Positions 1 to 8,486 of a stretch of 64,000 nucleotides of DNA are shown in pieces. A model generated the notes under the pieces. The model was given only the letters and a program-made list of their open reading frames with translations. It was not told the origin of the DNA and made no database searches. The stretch's first letter is position 1. The number at the start of each line of letters is the position of its first letter. The position numbers and the translations under genes were made by a program. This DNA is from DATFVJ01 sp963820395 (GTDB taxonomy: Bacteria; Actinomycetota; Actinomycetes; Streptosporangiales; Streptosporangiaceae), in contig CAWGAE010000012.1 of NCBI GenBank assembly GCA_963820395.1, forward strand, positions 62,001 through 126,000. Reading direction: 5' to 3'.

Positions 1-2
1 TC

Positions 3-176
3 CGCGAGTTCGTCGCGGCTGGGCTCGTCGAGCCCATCGCAATCCGTCGAACCCACGAGAAAGGTCTGCGTGATCGCAATGGGAAAAAGACGCTTCGGAA
101 GAGTCCGGCGACTGGCGTCCGGGAGATGGCAGGCACGTTACCTGGGACCGGACGGCACGGACCGGCCAGCACCTGA
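3..176 (+). CDS. Possible excisionase/HTH protein, 3' end only
   Basis: An open frame enters from the left edge and stops at 174-176, overlapping the start of the integrase by about 100 bases. Its visible start (REFVAAGLVEPIAIRR) has the look of the C-terminal part of the small helix-turn-helix excisionases that precede actinobacterial integrases, but no domain can be proven from so little. The position immediately upstream of the integrase is the main argument. It could equally be a chance frame. Confidence 0.25.
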   Translation, partial: REFVAAGLVEPIAIRRTHEKGLRDRNGKKTLRKSPATGVREMAGTLPGTGRHGPAST

Positions 177-1263
177 GACGTTCCCGACCAAGACTGACGC
201 TGAGGTTTGGCTGACGCTCAAGGAAGCGGAGATTCTCAGAGGAGAGTGGATCAATCCCGATGACGGCGAGATTGCACTCGGCGAATATGCCACGTCGTGG
301 ATAGCCGAGCGGCCAAACCTGCGGCCCAAGACTGTTGAGCTGTACCGCTACCTGCTTCGACGGCATCTAGCGCCGACCCTCGGGTCCCGGAGCATCGCGG
401 ACATCACGGCAGCCCATGTACGGCGCTGGCGCAGAAAGTTGCTGGATGACGGCGTCAGTTCCGTAACAGTGGCCAAGGCGTACCGCTTGCTCAAGACGAT
501 CCTTAACACCGCGGTTGACGATGGCGTTATTCGGCGTAACCCGTGCCGCATCAAGGGCGGCGGACAGGAGAAATCGCCCGAGCGGCCGACGCTCACCATC
601 TCGCAGGTCTATGCGCTGGCCGAAGCGATAGATCAGCGGTACCGCGCACTGGTCCTGCTGGCGATGTTCAGCAGCCTGCGGTGGGGCGAGCTAGCAGCGC
701 TGCGGCGGTGTGACATCGACCTGGACGCGCGCACCGTGCGAGTCGTCCGGCAACTGACTGAGCCGCGTGGGGGAGGGTTCGCCTTCAGCCCGCCCAAGTC
801 GGCGGCTGGAAGGCGTGTTGTGCCGATTCCGGAAGTGATTATTCCGGTCGTGCGCTGGCATCTGAGTTGTTTCGCCCAAGAGGGTGACGAGGGTCTGGTG
901 TTCACGAGCCCGGCGGGCAGGCCGCTACATCACACCAATTTCCGGCGCCGGGTGTGGGTCAGGGCGCTAGACGCGGCTGGGCTGGCCGAGCTGCATTTCC
1001 ATGATCTGCGGCATTCGGGTAACACGCTCGCTGCGAGCGCAGGTGCGACGCTCCGTGAGTTGATGGATCGCATGGGGCACGACAGCGAACGAGCAGCGAT
1101 GATCTATCTTCATGGCAGCGACGCACGGCAGCAGGAGATCGCGGACTCGCTGAGCAGGTTCGCCAGGGAGGAGCTGCAACGGGGGATCAACCGCAAGGGC
1201 CGCGAGGCCAGCCGGAAGCGATCGGGCACGCAACGGGCACGCAGGCCGAAGCGGGCATCATGA
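70..1263 (+). CDS. int: Tyrosine site-specific integrase
   Basis: A 397-residue phage/ICE-type tyrosine recombinase that would integrate and excise an element by strand exchange at an att site. It has an N-terminal arm-binding region, a SAM-like core-binding domain (about residues 70-170) and a catalytic domain. The catalytic set is complete: Arg204 (SLRWGE), Lys243 (PPKS), His311-x-x-Arg314 (HDLRH), His337 (MGHDS) and the nucleophile Tyr346 (MIYLH). Start chosen at GTG 70 because an AAAGG lies just upstream; ATG 79 is an alternative. The tail after about residue 370 is Arg/Lys-rich. The gene points at the 3' end of a tRNA-Arg gene 50 bases away, the usual arrangement for elements that use a tRNA as attB; the element body must lie left of the window. 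Confidence 0.93.
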   Translation: MIAMGKRRFGRVRRLASGRWQARYLGPDGTDRPAPETFPTKTDAEVWLTLKEAEILRGEWINPDDGEIALGEYATSWIAERPNLRPKTVELYRYLLRRHLAPTLGSRSIADITAAHVRRWRRKLLDDGVSSVTVAKAYRLLKTILNTAVDDGVIRRNPCRIKGGGQEKSPERPTLTISQVYALAEAIDQRYRALVLLAMFSSLRWGELAALRRCDIDLDARTVRVVRQLTEPRGGGFAFSPPKSAAGRRVVPIPEVIIPVVRWHLSCFAQEGDEGLVFTSPAGRPLHHTNFRRRVWVRALDAAGLAELHFHDLRHSGNTLAASAGATLRELMDRMGHDSERAAMIYLHGSDARQQEIADSLSRFAREELQRGINRKGREASRKRSGTQRARRPKRAS

Positions 1264-1315
1264 GCGGGATGACGGCGGCCCCGCGAGTACCAATTGACCT
1301 GGGGTTTTGTGTCTG

Positions 1316-1389
1316 CGCGCCTGGCAGGATTCGAACCCGCGACCCGCTGCTTAGAAGGCAGCTGCTCTGTCCGGCTGAGCTACAGGCGC
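1316..1389 (-). tRNA. tRNA-Arg (anticodon UCU)
   Basis: On the minus strand a full cloverleaf can be folded: acceptor 7-mer GCGCCTG pairs with CAGGCGC, the anticodon arm is GCTGC-CTTCTAA-GCAGC with anticodon TCT, and the T-loop GGTTCGAATCC is canonical. CCA is not encoded. The 3' end faces the integrase, making this the likely attachment locus of the element to the left. Confidence 0.95.
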
Positions 1390-1485
1390 TCCGCCTCATT
1401 GTGCACCGTGCCGCCGACCTCGTGGGCGGTAACCGCGGGTCGGCGCCGCCTCCTCGCGCGCCCGGCACTAGGGTCGGGAGCCGTG

Positions 1486-2493
1486 ATGCCGCACCGGCGA
1501 CGGAGGGCGTGGCGGTGCGACCGCCACGTCAAGTCCGACAATAGCCGCCGCGCGTCCGGATGGCCGGTCGCAGCCGGACTGGCGGCCGGAACCGTGCTCG
1601 ACGCCCTGCTCGCCGACCCGCGCAGGGGCCATCCGGTCGCCGCGTTCGGCCGGGCAGCCGGTGCCATCGAGGCCCGCGGGTACGCGGCGACCAAGGCACG
1701 CGGCGGGCTATACGCGGCCAGCTGCCTGCTCGCCGCCGCCGCGCCCGCCGCACTCGCCCATCACCTCACACGCGGCCGGCCCGTACTCCGCCTCACCGCT
1801 ACCGCCGCCGCCAGTTGGTCCGTGCTGGGCGCGGCTTCGCTGGCAACTGAAGCCGAACGGCTTGCGCGGGCCCTCGAGTCCGGGAACGTGGCGGCCGCCA
1901 GGGCTCGGCTGCCCAGTCTGTGTGGACGCGATCCCGCCCGGCTCGACGCGGCCGGCCTGGCCCGGGCCGCGGTCGAGTCCGTGGCCGAGAACACCTGCGA
2001 TGCCGTTGTGGCACCGTTGCTATGGGGCGGCGCCACGGGCCTGACCGGCCTGATCGCCTATCGTGCCGTGAACACGCTTGACGCGATGGTCGGCCACCGG
2101 TCACCTCGCTACCTCGAGTTTGGTTGGGCGGCCGCGCGGCTCGACGATGTCGCCAACGCGGCGCCGGCCCGGCTGACGGGTCTGCTGGCCGCGGCATGCT
2201 CGCCGACGGTCGACGGCTACCCGGGCGCGGCGCTGCGCGCGATGCGCACCTTCGGCGGCCGGCATCCCAGCCCGAACGCCGGGTACTGTGAGGCGGCCTT
2301 CGCGGGCGCGCTTGGTGTCCAGTTGGGCGGCACCAACGTGTACGAGGGCGTGGTGGAAGACCGGCCGCGGCTCGGCGACGGGCGTCCACCCGGCGCCGAG
2401 GACATCCGCCGCGCTGTGCGGCTGTCCCGCGCCGTGACCTGGGCGGCCGCCGCGTTCGCCGCCGCCGCAGCCGTCGCATCGCGCTGGCGGTAA
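1486..2493 (+). CDS. cobD: Adenosylcobinamide-phosphate synthase (CobD/CbiB)
   Basis: About 335 residues. CobD/CbiB is a membrane protein that attaches aminopropanol (or its phosphate) to adenosylcobyric acid, giving adenosylcobinamide (phosphate). Family hallmarks are visible: DALLADPRRGHPVAAFGR near the N-terminus, ESVAENTCDAVVAPLLW in the middle, YRAVNTLDAMVGHRSPRYLEFGWAAARLDD, and HPSPNAGYCEAAFAGALGVQLGG near the C-terminus. Several Ala/Leu-rich segments fit membrane helices. The open frame continues upstream through the tRNA gene, so the start was moved to ATG 1486 (GTG 1483 is adjacent). It precedes cobQ by about 110 bases in the same direction. Confidence 0.9.
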   Translation: MPHRRRRAWRCDRHVKSDNSRRASGWPVAAGLAAGTVLDALLADPRRGHPVAAFGRAAGAIEARGYAATKARGGLYAASCLLAAAAPAALAHHLTRGRPVLRLTATAAASWSVLGAASLATEAERLARALESGNVAAARARLPSLCGRDPARLDAAGLARAAVESVAENTCDAVVAPLLWGGATGLTGLIAYRAVNTLDAMVGHRSPRYLEFGWAAARLDDVANAAPARLTGLLAAACSPTVDGYPGAALRAMRTFGGRHPSPNAGYCEAAFAGALGVQLGGTNVYEGVVEDRPRLGDGRPPGAEDIRRAVRLSRAVTWAAAAFAAAAAVASRWR

Positions 2494-2604
2494 CCGCGCT
2501 GCCGTGGCGGCCGTGGGATCGTGCCGGGATGCGCATACCTGACGGCGCGGTGCCTTGCGTAGGCTCGCCCGCAGCATCGGATGAGACGAACGCGGAATGA
2601 GGCG

Positions 2605-4128
2605 ATGATGAACGGGGCGCTGCTGGTCGCCGGCACCACATCGGACGCGGGCAAGAGCGTGCTGACCGCCGGCCTGTGCCGCTGGATGGCCAGGCAGGGC
2701 GTCCGGGTCGCGCCATTCAAGGCGCAGAACATGTCGCTGAACTCCGCCGTCACCCCGGACGGTGCGGAGATCGGCCGCGCCCAGGCGATGCAGGCCGCCG
2801 CCGCGGGGATCGAGCCTGACACCCGGATGAATCCGGTGCTGCTCAAGCCGGGTAGCGACAGGCGCAGCCAGCTCGTCCTGCTGGGTCATCCAGTCGCGGA
2901 AGTGGACGCGGTCGAATACCGCGGCCATGCGACGGCGCTGCTGCAGGTCGCGTTGGACAGCCTCGCTGAGCTGCGCCGCGAGTTCGACGTCGTGATCTGC
3001 GAGGGCGCTGGCAGCCCCGCCGAGATCAACCTGCGCGACTCCGACATCGCCAACATGGGCCTGGCCCGGGCCGCGCGCCTCCCCGTGATCGTCGTGGGCG
3101 ACATCGACCGCGGCGGGGTTTTCGCCGCGCTTTACGGCACGCTGGCGCTGCTGGAACCGGCCGACCAGGCACTCGTCGCCGGTTATGTGATTAACAAATT
3201 CCGCGGCGCGATGGAACTGCTCGAACCGGGAATATGGATGCTGGGCGAGCGAACCGGGCGGCAGCCGTTCGGGATAATTCCCTGGCGCGACGGCCTGTGG
3301 CTGGACGCCGAGGACTCGCTGGCCCTCCGCGGCGCGGTGGCGGCCGGTACCGCCGGTGTCAGCCCAGCGGGCGGCGACGTGCTGCGGGTCGCGGTCGTGC
3401 GGCTGCCGCGGATCAGCAACTTCACCGACATCGACGCGCTGGCCAGCGAGCCAGGCGTGCTCGTCAGGTACGCGGACGGGCCGGCCGAGCTCGCCGACGC
3501 CGATCTGGTCGTGCTCCCGGGGTCGCGCGCGACCGTGGCCGACCTGACCTGGCTGCGCAAGCGGGGGCTGGCAGAGATGATCTTGCATCGGGCGCGGTGC
3601 GGGCGGCCGGTACTCGGCATCTGCGGCGGATATCAGATGCTCGCCGGCGAGATTGACGACGAGGTCGAATCGGGGGCCGGCGTGGTGCGGGGACTCGGTC
3701 TGCTCCCGGTGCGGGTGGCGTTCGGGGCGGAAAAGAAGCTCGGGCGGCCGACCGGGATGGCCGCCGGGGTCGCGGTGACCGGTTACGAGATCCACCATGG
3801 TGTGGCGACCGTGCAAAATGACAGCGCGGAGGAGTTTATTGGTGGATGCCGCGGCGGCGCCGTCTGGGGGACAAGCTGGCATGGGCTGCTCGAGAACGAC
3901 GAGTTCCGGCGGATCTTCCTCACCGAGGTCGCGGCGATCGCCGGCAGGGACTTTATCGCGACGCCTGGCACGGTGTTCGCGGCCGTGCGCGAGGCGCGCC
4001 TGGACGCGCTCGGCGATCTGGTGGCGGAGCACCTCGACACGTCAGCCATCTGCCGCTTGATTGAATCGGGTCCGCCGTCAGGGCTGCCAACCATCCGGGG
4101 GATCCGGGACGTCGCGCCCCGGGACTAG
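2605..4128 (+). CDS. cobQ: Cobyric acid synthase CobQ
   Basis: About 507 residues. CobQ amidates adenosylcobyrinic acid a,c-diamide at four positions using glutamine and ATP. The N-terminal dethiobiotin-synthetase-like ATPase begins GALLVAGTTSDAGKSVLTAG (P-loop variant) and contains FKAQNMSLNS, EGAGSPAEINL and GDIDRGGVFAALYG. The C-terminal class-I-like glutaminase domain carries the nucleophile Cys in RPVLGICGGYQML and the partner His in GTSWHGLLEN. Two ATGs sit back to back at 2605/2608 behind a weak GGAATGAGG; an earlier ATG at 2581 lacks support. Length is normal. Probably co-transcribed with cobD. Confidence 0.95.
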   Translation: MMNGALLVAGTTSDAGKSVLTAGLCRWMARQGVRVAPFKAQNMSLNSAVTPDGAEIGRAQAMQAAAAGIEPDTRMNPVLLKPGSDRRSQLVLLGHPVAEVDAVEYRGHATALLQVALDSLAELRREFDVVICEGAGSPAEINLRDSDIANMGLARAARLPVIVVGDIDRGGVFAALYGTLALLEPADQALVAGYVINKFRGAMELLEPGIWMLGERTGRQPFGIIPWRDGLWLDAEDSLALRGAVAAGTAGVSPAGGDVLRVAVVRLPRISNFTDIDALASEPGVLVRYADGPAELADADLVVLPGSRATVADLTWLRKRGLAEMILHRARCGRPVLGICGGYQMLAGEIDDEVESGAGVVRGLGLLPVRVAFGAEKKLGRPTGMAAGVAVTGYEIHHGVATVQNDSAEEFIGGCRGGAVWGTSWHGLLENDEFRRIFLTEVAAIAGRDFIATPGTVFAAVREARLDALGDLVAEHLDTSAICRLIESGPPSGLPTIRGIRDVAPRD

Positions 4129-4615
4129 CCACGCGGGGTCACGCGCCTGCGCGGATTCCTTTCACGATCCCGGCAAGTTCAGCGCCCTCAGATGATCAAC
4201 ATCGCAGATTTGATCTTCAAGGTGACGCCGCTCCTTCGTCCGCTGCATGGTCCGCGAGGGTGAGTAACCGCACGACCGGCACTCTCATCCACTCCAGAAT
4301 CCACTACCACAAATGACAGAAAAATCACAAGCGATCCCATATTCACATCTTCCCCTGGTCAGGTGGGGTGTGCTGGATCCAATGCCATGGAGTTGAGCTT
4401 GTTCGCGTGATTGGCGCCTGCAGTGTCAGCGGCGGCGTCCGGGCTATCTGCAGTCACGGTTTGTAACGGCTTCGCCGGGGCTGCAGGCCCGTCCTAGCAG
4501 CGATGGGCCGGGGAGCGGTCGGCTGCCTGGGCCTGGCGCGGGCTGGTGATCGCAGTCCCGTGTATCGGTTTGAGGCTGAATAGCGCGTTTCGGCGTGGCG
4601 TGATGGGTGATACGG

Positions 4616-4671
4616 AAGGGGCTCTTGTAGGAGAGATGGTGTCTGATGCCACTCTTCCTGCAGGAGCCCTT
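4616..4671 (+). promoter_or_regulatory. Long hairpin enclosing the transposase start
   Basis: The arms 4616-4635 and 4652-4671 pair over about 19 base pairs with two single-base bulges (ends AAGGG / CCCTT, inner part GTAGGA / TCCTGC). The ATG at 4646 lies in the loop. Such a structure in the mRNA would hide the start codon, as described for outside-transcript control in IS10 and IS50; that role here is an inference. Confidence 0.55.
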
Positions 4672-5629
4672 GGTGAAGTTGTACCCCTTTTCGACCCTGA
4701 CCGCCATGCCCGCAGGCCAGCGCGATGCCGGAGGCGGCGGGGTTTCTGGCGTGCTGGGCTCCGCGCCGGTTATCGCGCTGCGGGTGGCGGACCTGGTGCC
4801 GTCGGCGGGCCGGCTCCCCGGAGAGGGAGACCGGACGGCGCTGGTGGTGGCCGGCACCCCGGTGATCCGTGCCGGGGATCAGCTGGTGTTCGTGAAGGTA
4901 GTCGCGGTCGCGCCGGCGGTGGTCCGCCGCGACGGCCGGATCCAGGCGGGCGGCCATCCCGCAGATCACGCCCGGCTGGGCGCGATTGAGCAGCAGCTCG
5001 ATGACCTGCTGGGTCCCGGCGTGATCGACGAGATCGCCGCGGAGGCGACGCTGGCCGGGAAGGTGAAAGGCAAGGCCAGGCGGGCGATGACGGCCGCGTT
5101 AACGATCCGCGCGAGCGTGCTGATGGGCCTGGCGCCGGGCGCCGGCTACGCGGAGGTGATGTCCGCGCTGCTGGGTGATCTGGTGCTGGTGCCCTGGCAG
5201 CGCCCGTATCAGGCGCCCACCGCCAAGGTGCTGTCAACGTGGCGGGCCGCCCTGGGCCCCGCGCCCCTGGCCGGGCTGCAGGCACGGCTGCTGGCCGCGG
5301 TGGACGCCGAGCACCGCGACCATGACTACCGGGCCGTGCGCGTCGGGGACAGCGGCCATGAGCTGCAGCTGTGTTCGATCGACGGGTCGGTGACGCGCGT
5401 CCCCGACACCCCCGCCAACCGGGCCGCGTACGGCTCGACCGGGACCGCTGATGACAGCGCGCCCTACCCACAGGTCCGTGACCTGCTGGCCACCGACGCC
5501 TCCACCCGCGCCGCCCTGGCGGTAGTCTCCGGCCCGTCCGGCGGGCCCAAGGCCGAGGGCGAGCAGGCGCTGCTGGACTCGATGCTCACCATCTGCCCCC
5601 AGATCTTCACCGCCGGCCGGCCTGGGTGA
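4646..5629 (+). pseudogene. IS4-family transposase, N-terminal part
   Basis: This frame gives 327 residues with an IS4-type N-terminal domain (GVIDEIAAEATLAGKVKGKARR) and the first catalytic Asp in SIDGSVTRVPDTPANRAAYG. It ends at TGA 5627-5629, directly before the second catalytic motif, which continues in another frame (GTG at 5626). The arrangement GTGATGG gives an overlapping stop and restart, so either a one-base frameshift has broken the gene or the halves are joined by recoding or coupling. Related IS4 transposases are normally a single chain. Confidence 0.7.
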
Positions 5630-6426
5630 TGGACCGCAACTTTCCCGGCGCCGGCCGGGTCGCGGCGATGCTGGCCACCGGCACCCACGTTCTGATCCGC
5701 GTCAAAAGCGACCTCGCGCTGCCGCGCATCGGCGGTTTCCTGCCCGACGGCAGCTACTACAGCTACCTGACCGGAGGGCCCCCCGGCGGCCGCTGGTGCC
5801 TGAAGATCCGCGTCATCGAATACCTGGTGGACGTCGACGGCCAGGACACCGGCGAGCTGTTCTGCCTCATCACCGACCTAGCCGACCACACCCGCTACCC
5901 GGCCGGGCAGCTCGCTGCCGCCTACGCCTGGCGGTGGGCCGGGTCGGAGACATCCCTGAAAGAAGCCAAGTCCGCCATCACTGGCGCCGGGCCCTCCACC
6001 GGCCCGATCTTCCGCTCCGCCAGCCCCGCCCTGGTCGCAGCCGAGCACGCCGCCTGGATCTGCGGCACTGAGCTCACCCGTGCCCTGGCCCGCGCCGCGG
6101 CCCGCAACGCCGCCCCCGCCCGCAAGGGCCGCCGCGCCGGCCTGAAAGTCCAGCCCCGGCAGATCTCCTTCACCGCCGCCCGCCACGCCGCCCTGGCTAG
6201 CATCCGGTCCGGCGCCGCGACCGCGAGCCTGCCCGCCCCCGTGACCGCGACCTTCCGCCGCGACATCCTGCGAACCCTCGGCAAGCACCGCATCGTCATC
6301 GACCGTCACCGGCACCGTGACCGCATGACCAAAGCCCGCCAGGCATTCCCCGGCGCCGGACGCGGCGACCTCAGCACGCGCACCGCCATAGCCCGGGTCA
6401 GCATCTGCACGCCGGCAGCAGCCTGA
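5626..6426 (+). pseudogene. IS4-family transposase, C-terminal part
   Basis: This 266-residue frame begins exactly at the second catalytic motif (MDRNFPGAG, the Asp of DRNF) and contains the third, the Y-x2-R-x3-E-x6-K signature in YAWRWAGSETSLKEAK. Together with the upstream frame it supplies a complete DDE set. Alone it could not be active. The overlap with the upstream stop is described in the entry for the N-terminal part. Confidence 0.7.
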
Positions 6427-6618
6427 CCCATCACGGCGCCGTCACCGTTCCCTGATCCCTGCCCGAAACCGCCGGACGTGGAACCGGCCGCCGCCCCGCA
6501 GCGACAGCCGGGCCACACCCATTGCCGTCACGCTCTGCAGCCGCGATCGCAGACCATCACGCCTCATCCAGAACTCCGTCATGAACGCTGATCACGCTCA
6601 AGTCCATGGCATTGGATC

Positions 6619-6987
6619 GCCGTACGTGGAGGGATTTGAGCGTGCTAACTAAGGTACGCAAGCCTGATTCCAGGGCAACGCTTGTTTACTCGGCACATAT
6701 GCCGCAATTCAACTACCGCCAGCGGCCGATTCAACCCGCCCTCGAGGTGAGATCGCTGACGAGCTCCGCTGGTGCACGCACACCACCGGCCAGCCACGCC
6801 GCGGGGATCGTATTGCCCTGCTGTGCACACAACCCATCCTGGGGGCCGCGAACCAACCGCAACCGTCCTGCACGCGACACCCTCCGTCCGTGGCGGTCCG
6901 CCACCCAGCGAGTCCTTGCACTCGGGGATGTACCCGAGGTACTACGAGTACATCGTTGGAGATGCTAGACGAAGAGCGGCAGGAGCT
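6619..6987. other. No gene recognised
   Basis: Between the insertion sequence and the small gene at 6988 I see no coding region with a supportable start, domain or homology. Confidence 0.4.
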
Positions 6988-7218
6988 ATGATCAACGACC
7001 ACACCGCCCGTATTGCGGAGCCTGACGGTCACCTGGACAAGAGCGGCGAGACCGAGCTGCACGTGTTGACCGAGATGCACGACAACGAGGAGAAGCTCCG
7101 CGCCTGGTGGGAGTCCCACGCGGGCCCAGACAGGTTCTGGGATTACGTGGCGATTAAGGGGAAGTCATGGGGCCGCTTCATAGCGGAGCCGTCTGACAGG
7201 GCTGATCGAGGAGGGTGA
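6988..7218 (+). CDS. Small hypothetical acidic protein
   Basis: A 76-residue frame starting at ATG 6988 behind GGCAGGAGCT, a good ribosome-binding site. The product is charged and rich in Glu, Asp and Trp (ELHVLTEMHDNEEKLRAWW, DRFWDYVAIKGKSWGRF). A nine-codon frame (MLDEERQEL) starting at 6962 ends in TGA overlapping this ATG, which could be a leader peptide or chance. The frame stays open further upstream to ATG 6928, but without a comparable binding site. I do not recognise the family. Confidence 0.45.
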   Translation: MINDHTARIAEPDGHLDKSGETELHVLTEMHDNEEKLRAWWESHAGPDRFWDYVAIKGKSWGRFIAEPSDRADRGG

Positions 7219-7889
7219 ACCATCCCCGCCGCGGTTCAACCCGCCTCGAGGCCGGCCTCACCGAGGCGCAGTCAGCCGCGGCTGCCTGACTCGAGGCCTG
7301 GTACTTGATCTTTGACGCTGACCTGGGGATACTCGCTGCCCGGGGCCTGACCTCTAGCGCCACCCCGCCACTGAGGTCAGGCTTCTCTGCCCCCTACGCG
7401 CTGGAAGCGGTGGACGCGGTAGAGAATTGGTCGGTTGAGGAATGGGCGGCAGATGGGCGAGGAGAATGGTCACCCCTCCCCCGAGAGAAATGGCCGCTGG
7501 CGACGAGGAATGGCGCGGCCATTCTCGGGACCTTGGTCAAAATGGCCCGTCCGATGCCTTAAATGGCTGGAATGGCGCGATGGGACCCGCCAGGTTTCCC
7601 GCGAAGCCACCAACACGATCTTGATAACAGTGGCCTCGACGCGGATCTTGGGAGGTTTCATCTTGTTCAATACCACGCAGAGTGACGAAAACCCGTGCAA
7701 CGGGGCGTTTGCCTCCATCTGGCTCCGTGCGGGGGACAACGCACAGTAGTAATCGGGCCGATCGGGGGCCTAGAGCGCTCGTCAGTCCCAGTAGTGGCCC
7801 AGCTTGCGGCCGAACTCCTCCATGGCCCGCCTGGTGACCTCGTCCGCGACGTCGTCCAGGAAGCTGTCGTCGTTCTACCACCTCCCCGG
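7219..7889. other. No intact gene; AATGG-rich stretch and decayed coding scraps
   Basis: Around 7430-7590 the motif AATGG recurs irregularly about nine times. On the minus strand near 7770-7880 a frame reads DSFLDDVADEVTRRAMEEFGRKLGHYWD before a stop, which looks like a real protein tail but has a stop directly before it and no start. I cannot assign any of this. Confidence 0.3.
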
Positions 7890-7893
7890 CCGC

Positions 7894-7985
7894 TCACAGG
7901 TCGGTCAGGTGGTCTGCCCACTTCTCCGGGCTGTGTATCAGGGGGCCCGTCCTCGCGTCTGTCACAGTGTGGGCCCACGCCGGGT
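7894..7985 (-). pseudogene. Possible DUF397 protein tail (fragment)
   Basis: The minus-strand frame ending at TGA 7894-7896 reads VTDARTGPLIHSPEKWADHLTDL. It resembles the C-terminal consensus of DUF397 proteins (D-S-K-x-P-x-G-P-V-L-x-F-x-P-A-E-W). No N-terminal half is present because the upstream DNA is occupied by the start region of the plus-strand secreted protein. The resemblance is short and the assignment tentative. Confidence 0.3.
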
Positions 7986-8016
7986 GGGCTTCGGCCAAAA
8001 AGTAAGGAAGTAATAC

Positions 8017-8286
8017 ATGACTACAAAGCTGCTCAAGCGTGCTGCCGCGACCAGTGCCGCCTTCATCGCGATCGGCTCCGCTGGTGCGGTGGGCTTGTCC
8101 ACGGCTGCCGGTGCGGCCACGGTCAACCCGGTGGCTGCGGCCATGACCCAGGCTGCGACCACCCATCCTGCGGCCGTGTCGCATGATTACCACGACTGCT
8201 ACTGGCGGTACTCCGATTACCACTGGTACTGGTACTGCTACGACCACGGCGACCACGGCGACCACAGCGACCACGGCGACGACTGA
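8017..8286 (+). CDS. Small secreted His/Asp/aromatic-rich protein
   Basis: An 89-residue protein with a clear Sec signal peptide: KLLKRAA, a hydrophobic core to about residue 30, and a likely cut after AAGA near residue 34. The mature part is unusual. After an Ala/Thr-rich linker come HDYHDCYWRYSDYHWYWYCYD, with two Cys, many Tyr/Trp and several His, and a tail of HGD/HSD repeats. Such a tail could bind metal ions, which is inference. The start at ATG 8017 has an AAGGAAG site 9 bases upstream. A perfect terminator follows at 8342-8374, so this is probably a monocistronic gene. I do not recognise a family. Confidence 0.75.
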   Translation: MTTKLLKRAAATSAAFIAIGSAGAVGLSTAAGAATVNPVAAAMTQAATTHPAAVSHDYHDCYWRYSDYHWYWYCYDHGDHGDHSDHGDD

Positions 8287-8341
8287 CTATGGTGGTCACG
8301 CTCACGGTGACCATGACAGCAGGCACTAGCAGGCATCACCC

Positions 8342-8374
8342 AGAGGACCCCCGGCTCTGGACCGGGGGTCCTCT
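8342..8374 (+). terminator. Intrinsic terminator, perfect 13-bp stem
   Basis: AGAGGACCCCCGG and CCGGGGGTCCTCT are exact complements around the 7-base loop CTCTGGA. The downstream sequence is CGTTTCCG, so the U-tract is short, as is common in actinobacteria. It lies 55 bases after the secreted-protein gene. Confidence 0.85.
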
Positions 8375-8486
8375 CGTTTCCGCACCCGGATTGAGGCGCG
8401 AGCGTAGAACGAGCCTGGAGCTCGTTCACCATGTACGTCCTTGGCGGGGTGGCTGGTGGTGCGGCCTGCGGTCGTGTCGTGGTCGG

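Larger units (their letters stand above)
4376..6618 (+). mobile_element. IS4-family insertion sequence with terminal inverted repeats
   Basis: The left end (from 4376) GATCCAATGCCATGGA-G-TTGAGC and the right end (to 6618), read on the opposite strand, GATCCAATGCCATGGA-C-TTGAGC match at all but one position, so the boundaries are well defined. Inside is one DDE transposase split over two frames. I see no clear target duplication immediately outside the ends. The element is about 2.24 kb and separates cobQ from the genes on the right. Confidence 0.8.

Noticed and set aside
2101..4032. 643-codon open frame on the minus strand opposite cobD and cobQ
   Set aside because: It is the high-GC shadow of two well-supported plus-strand genes; its product has no motif and a biased Arg/Pro/His composition.
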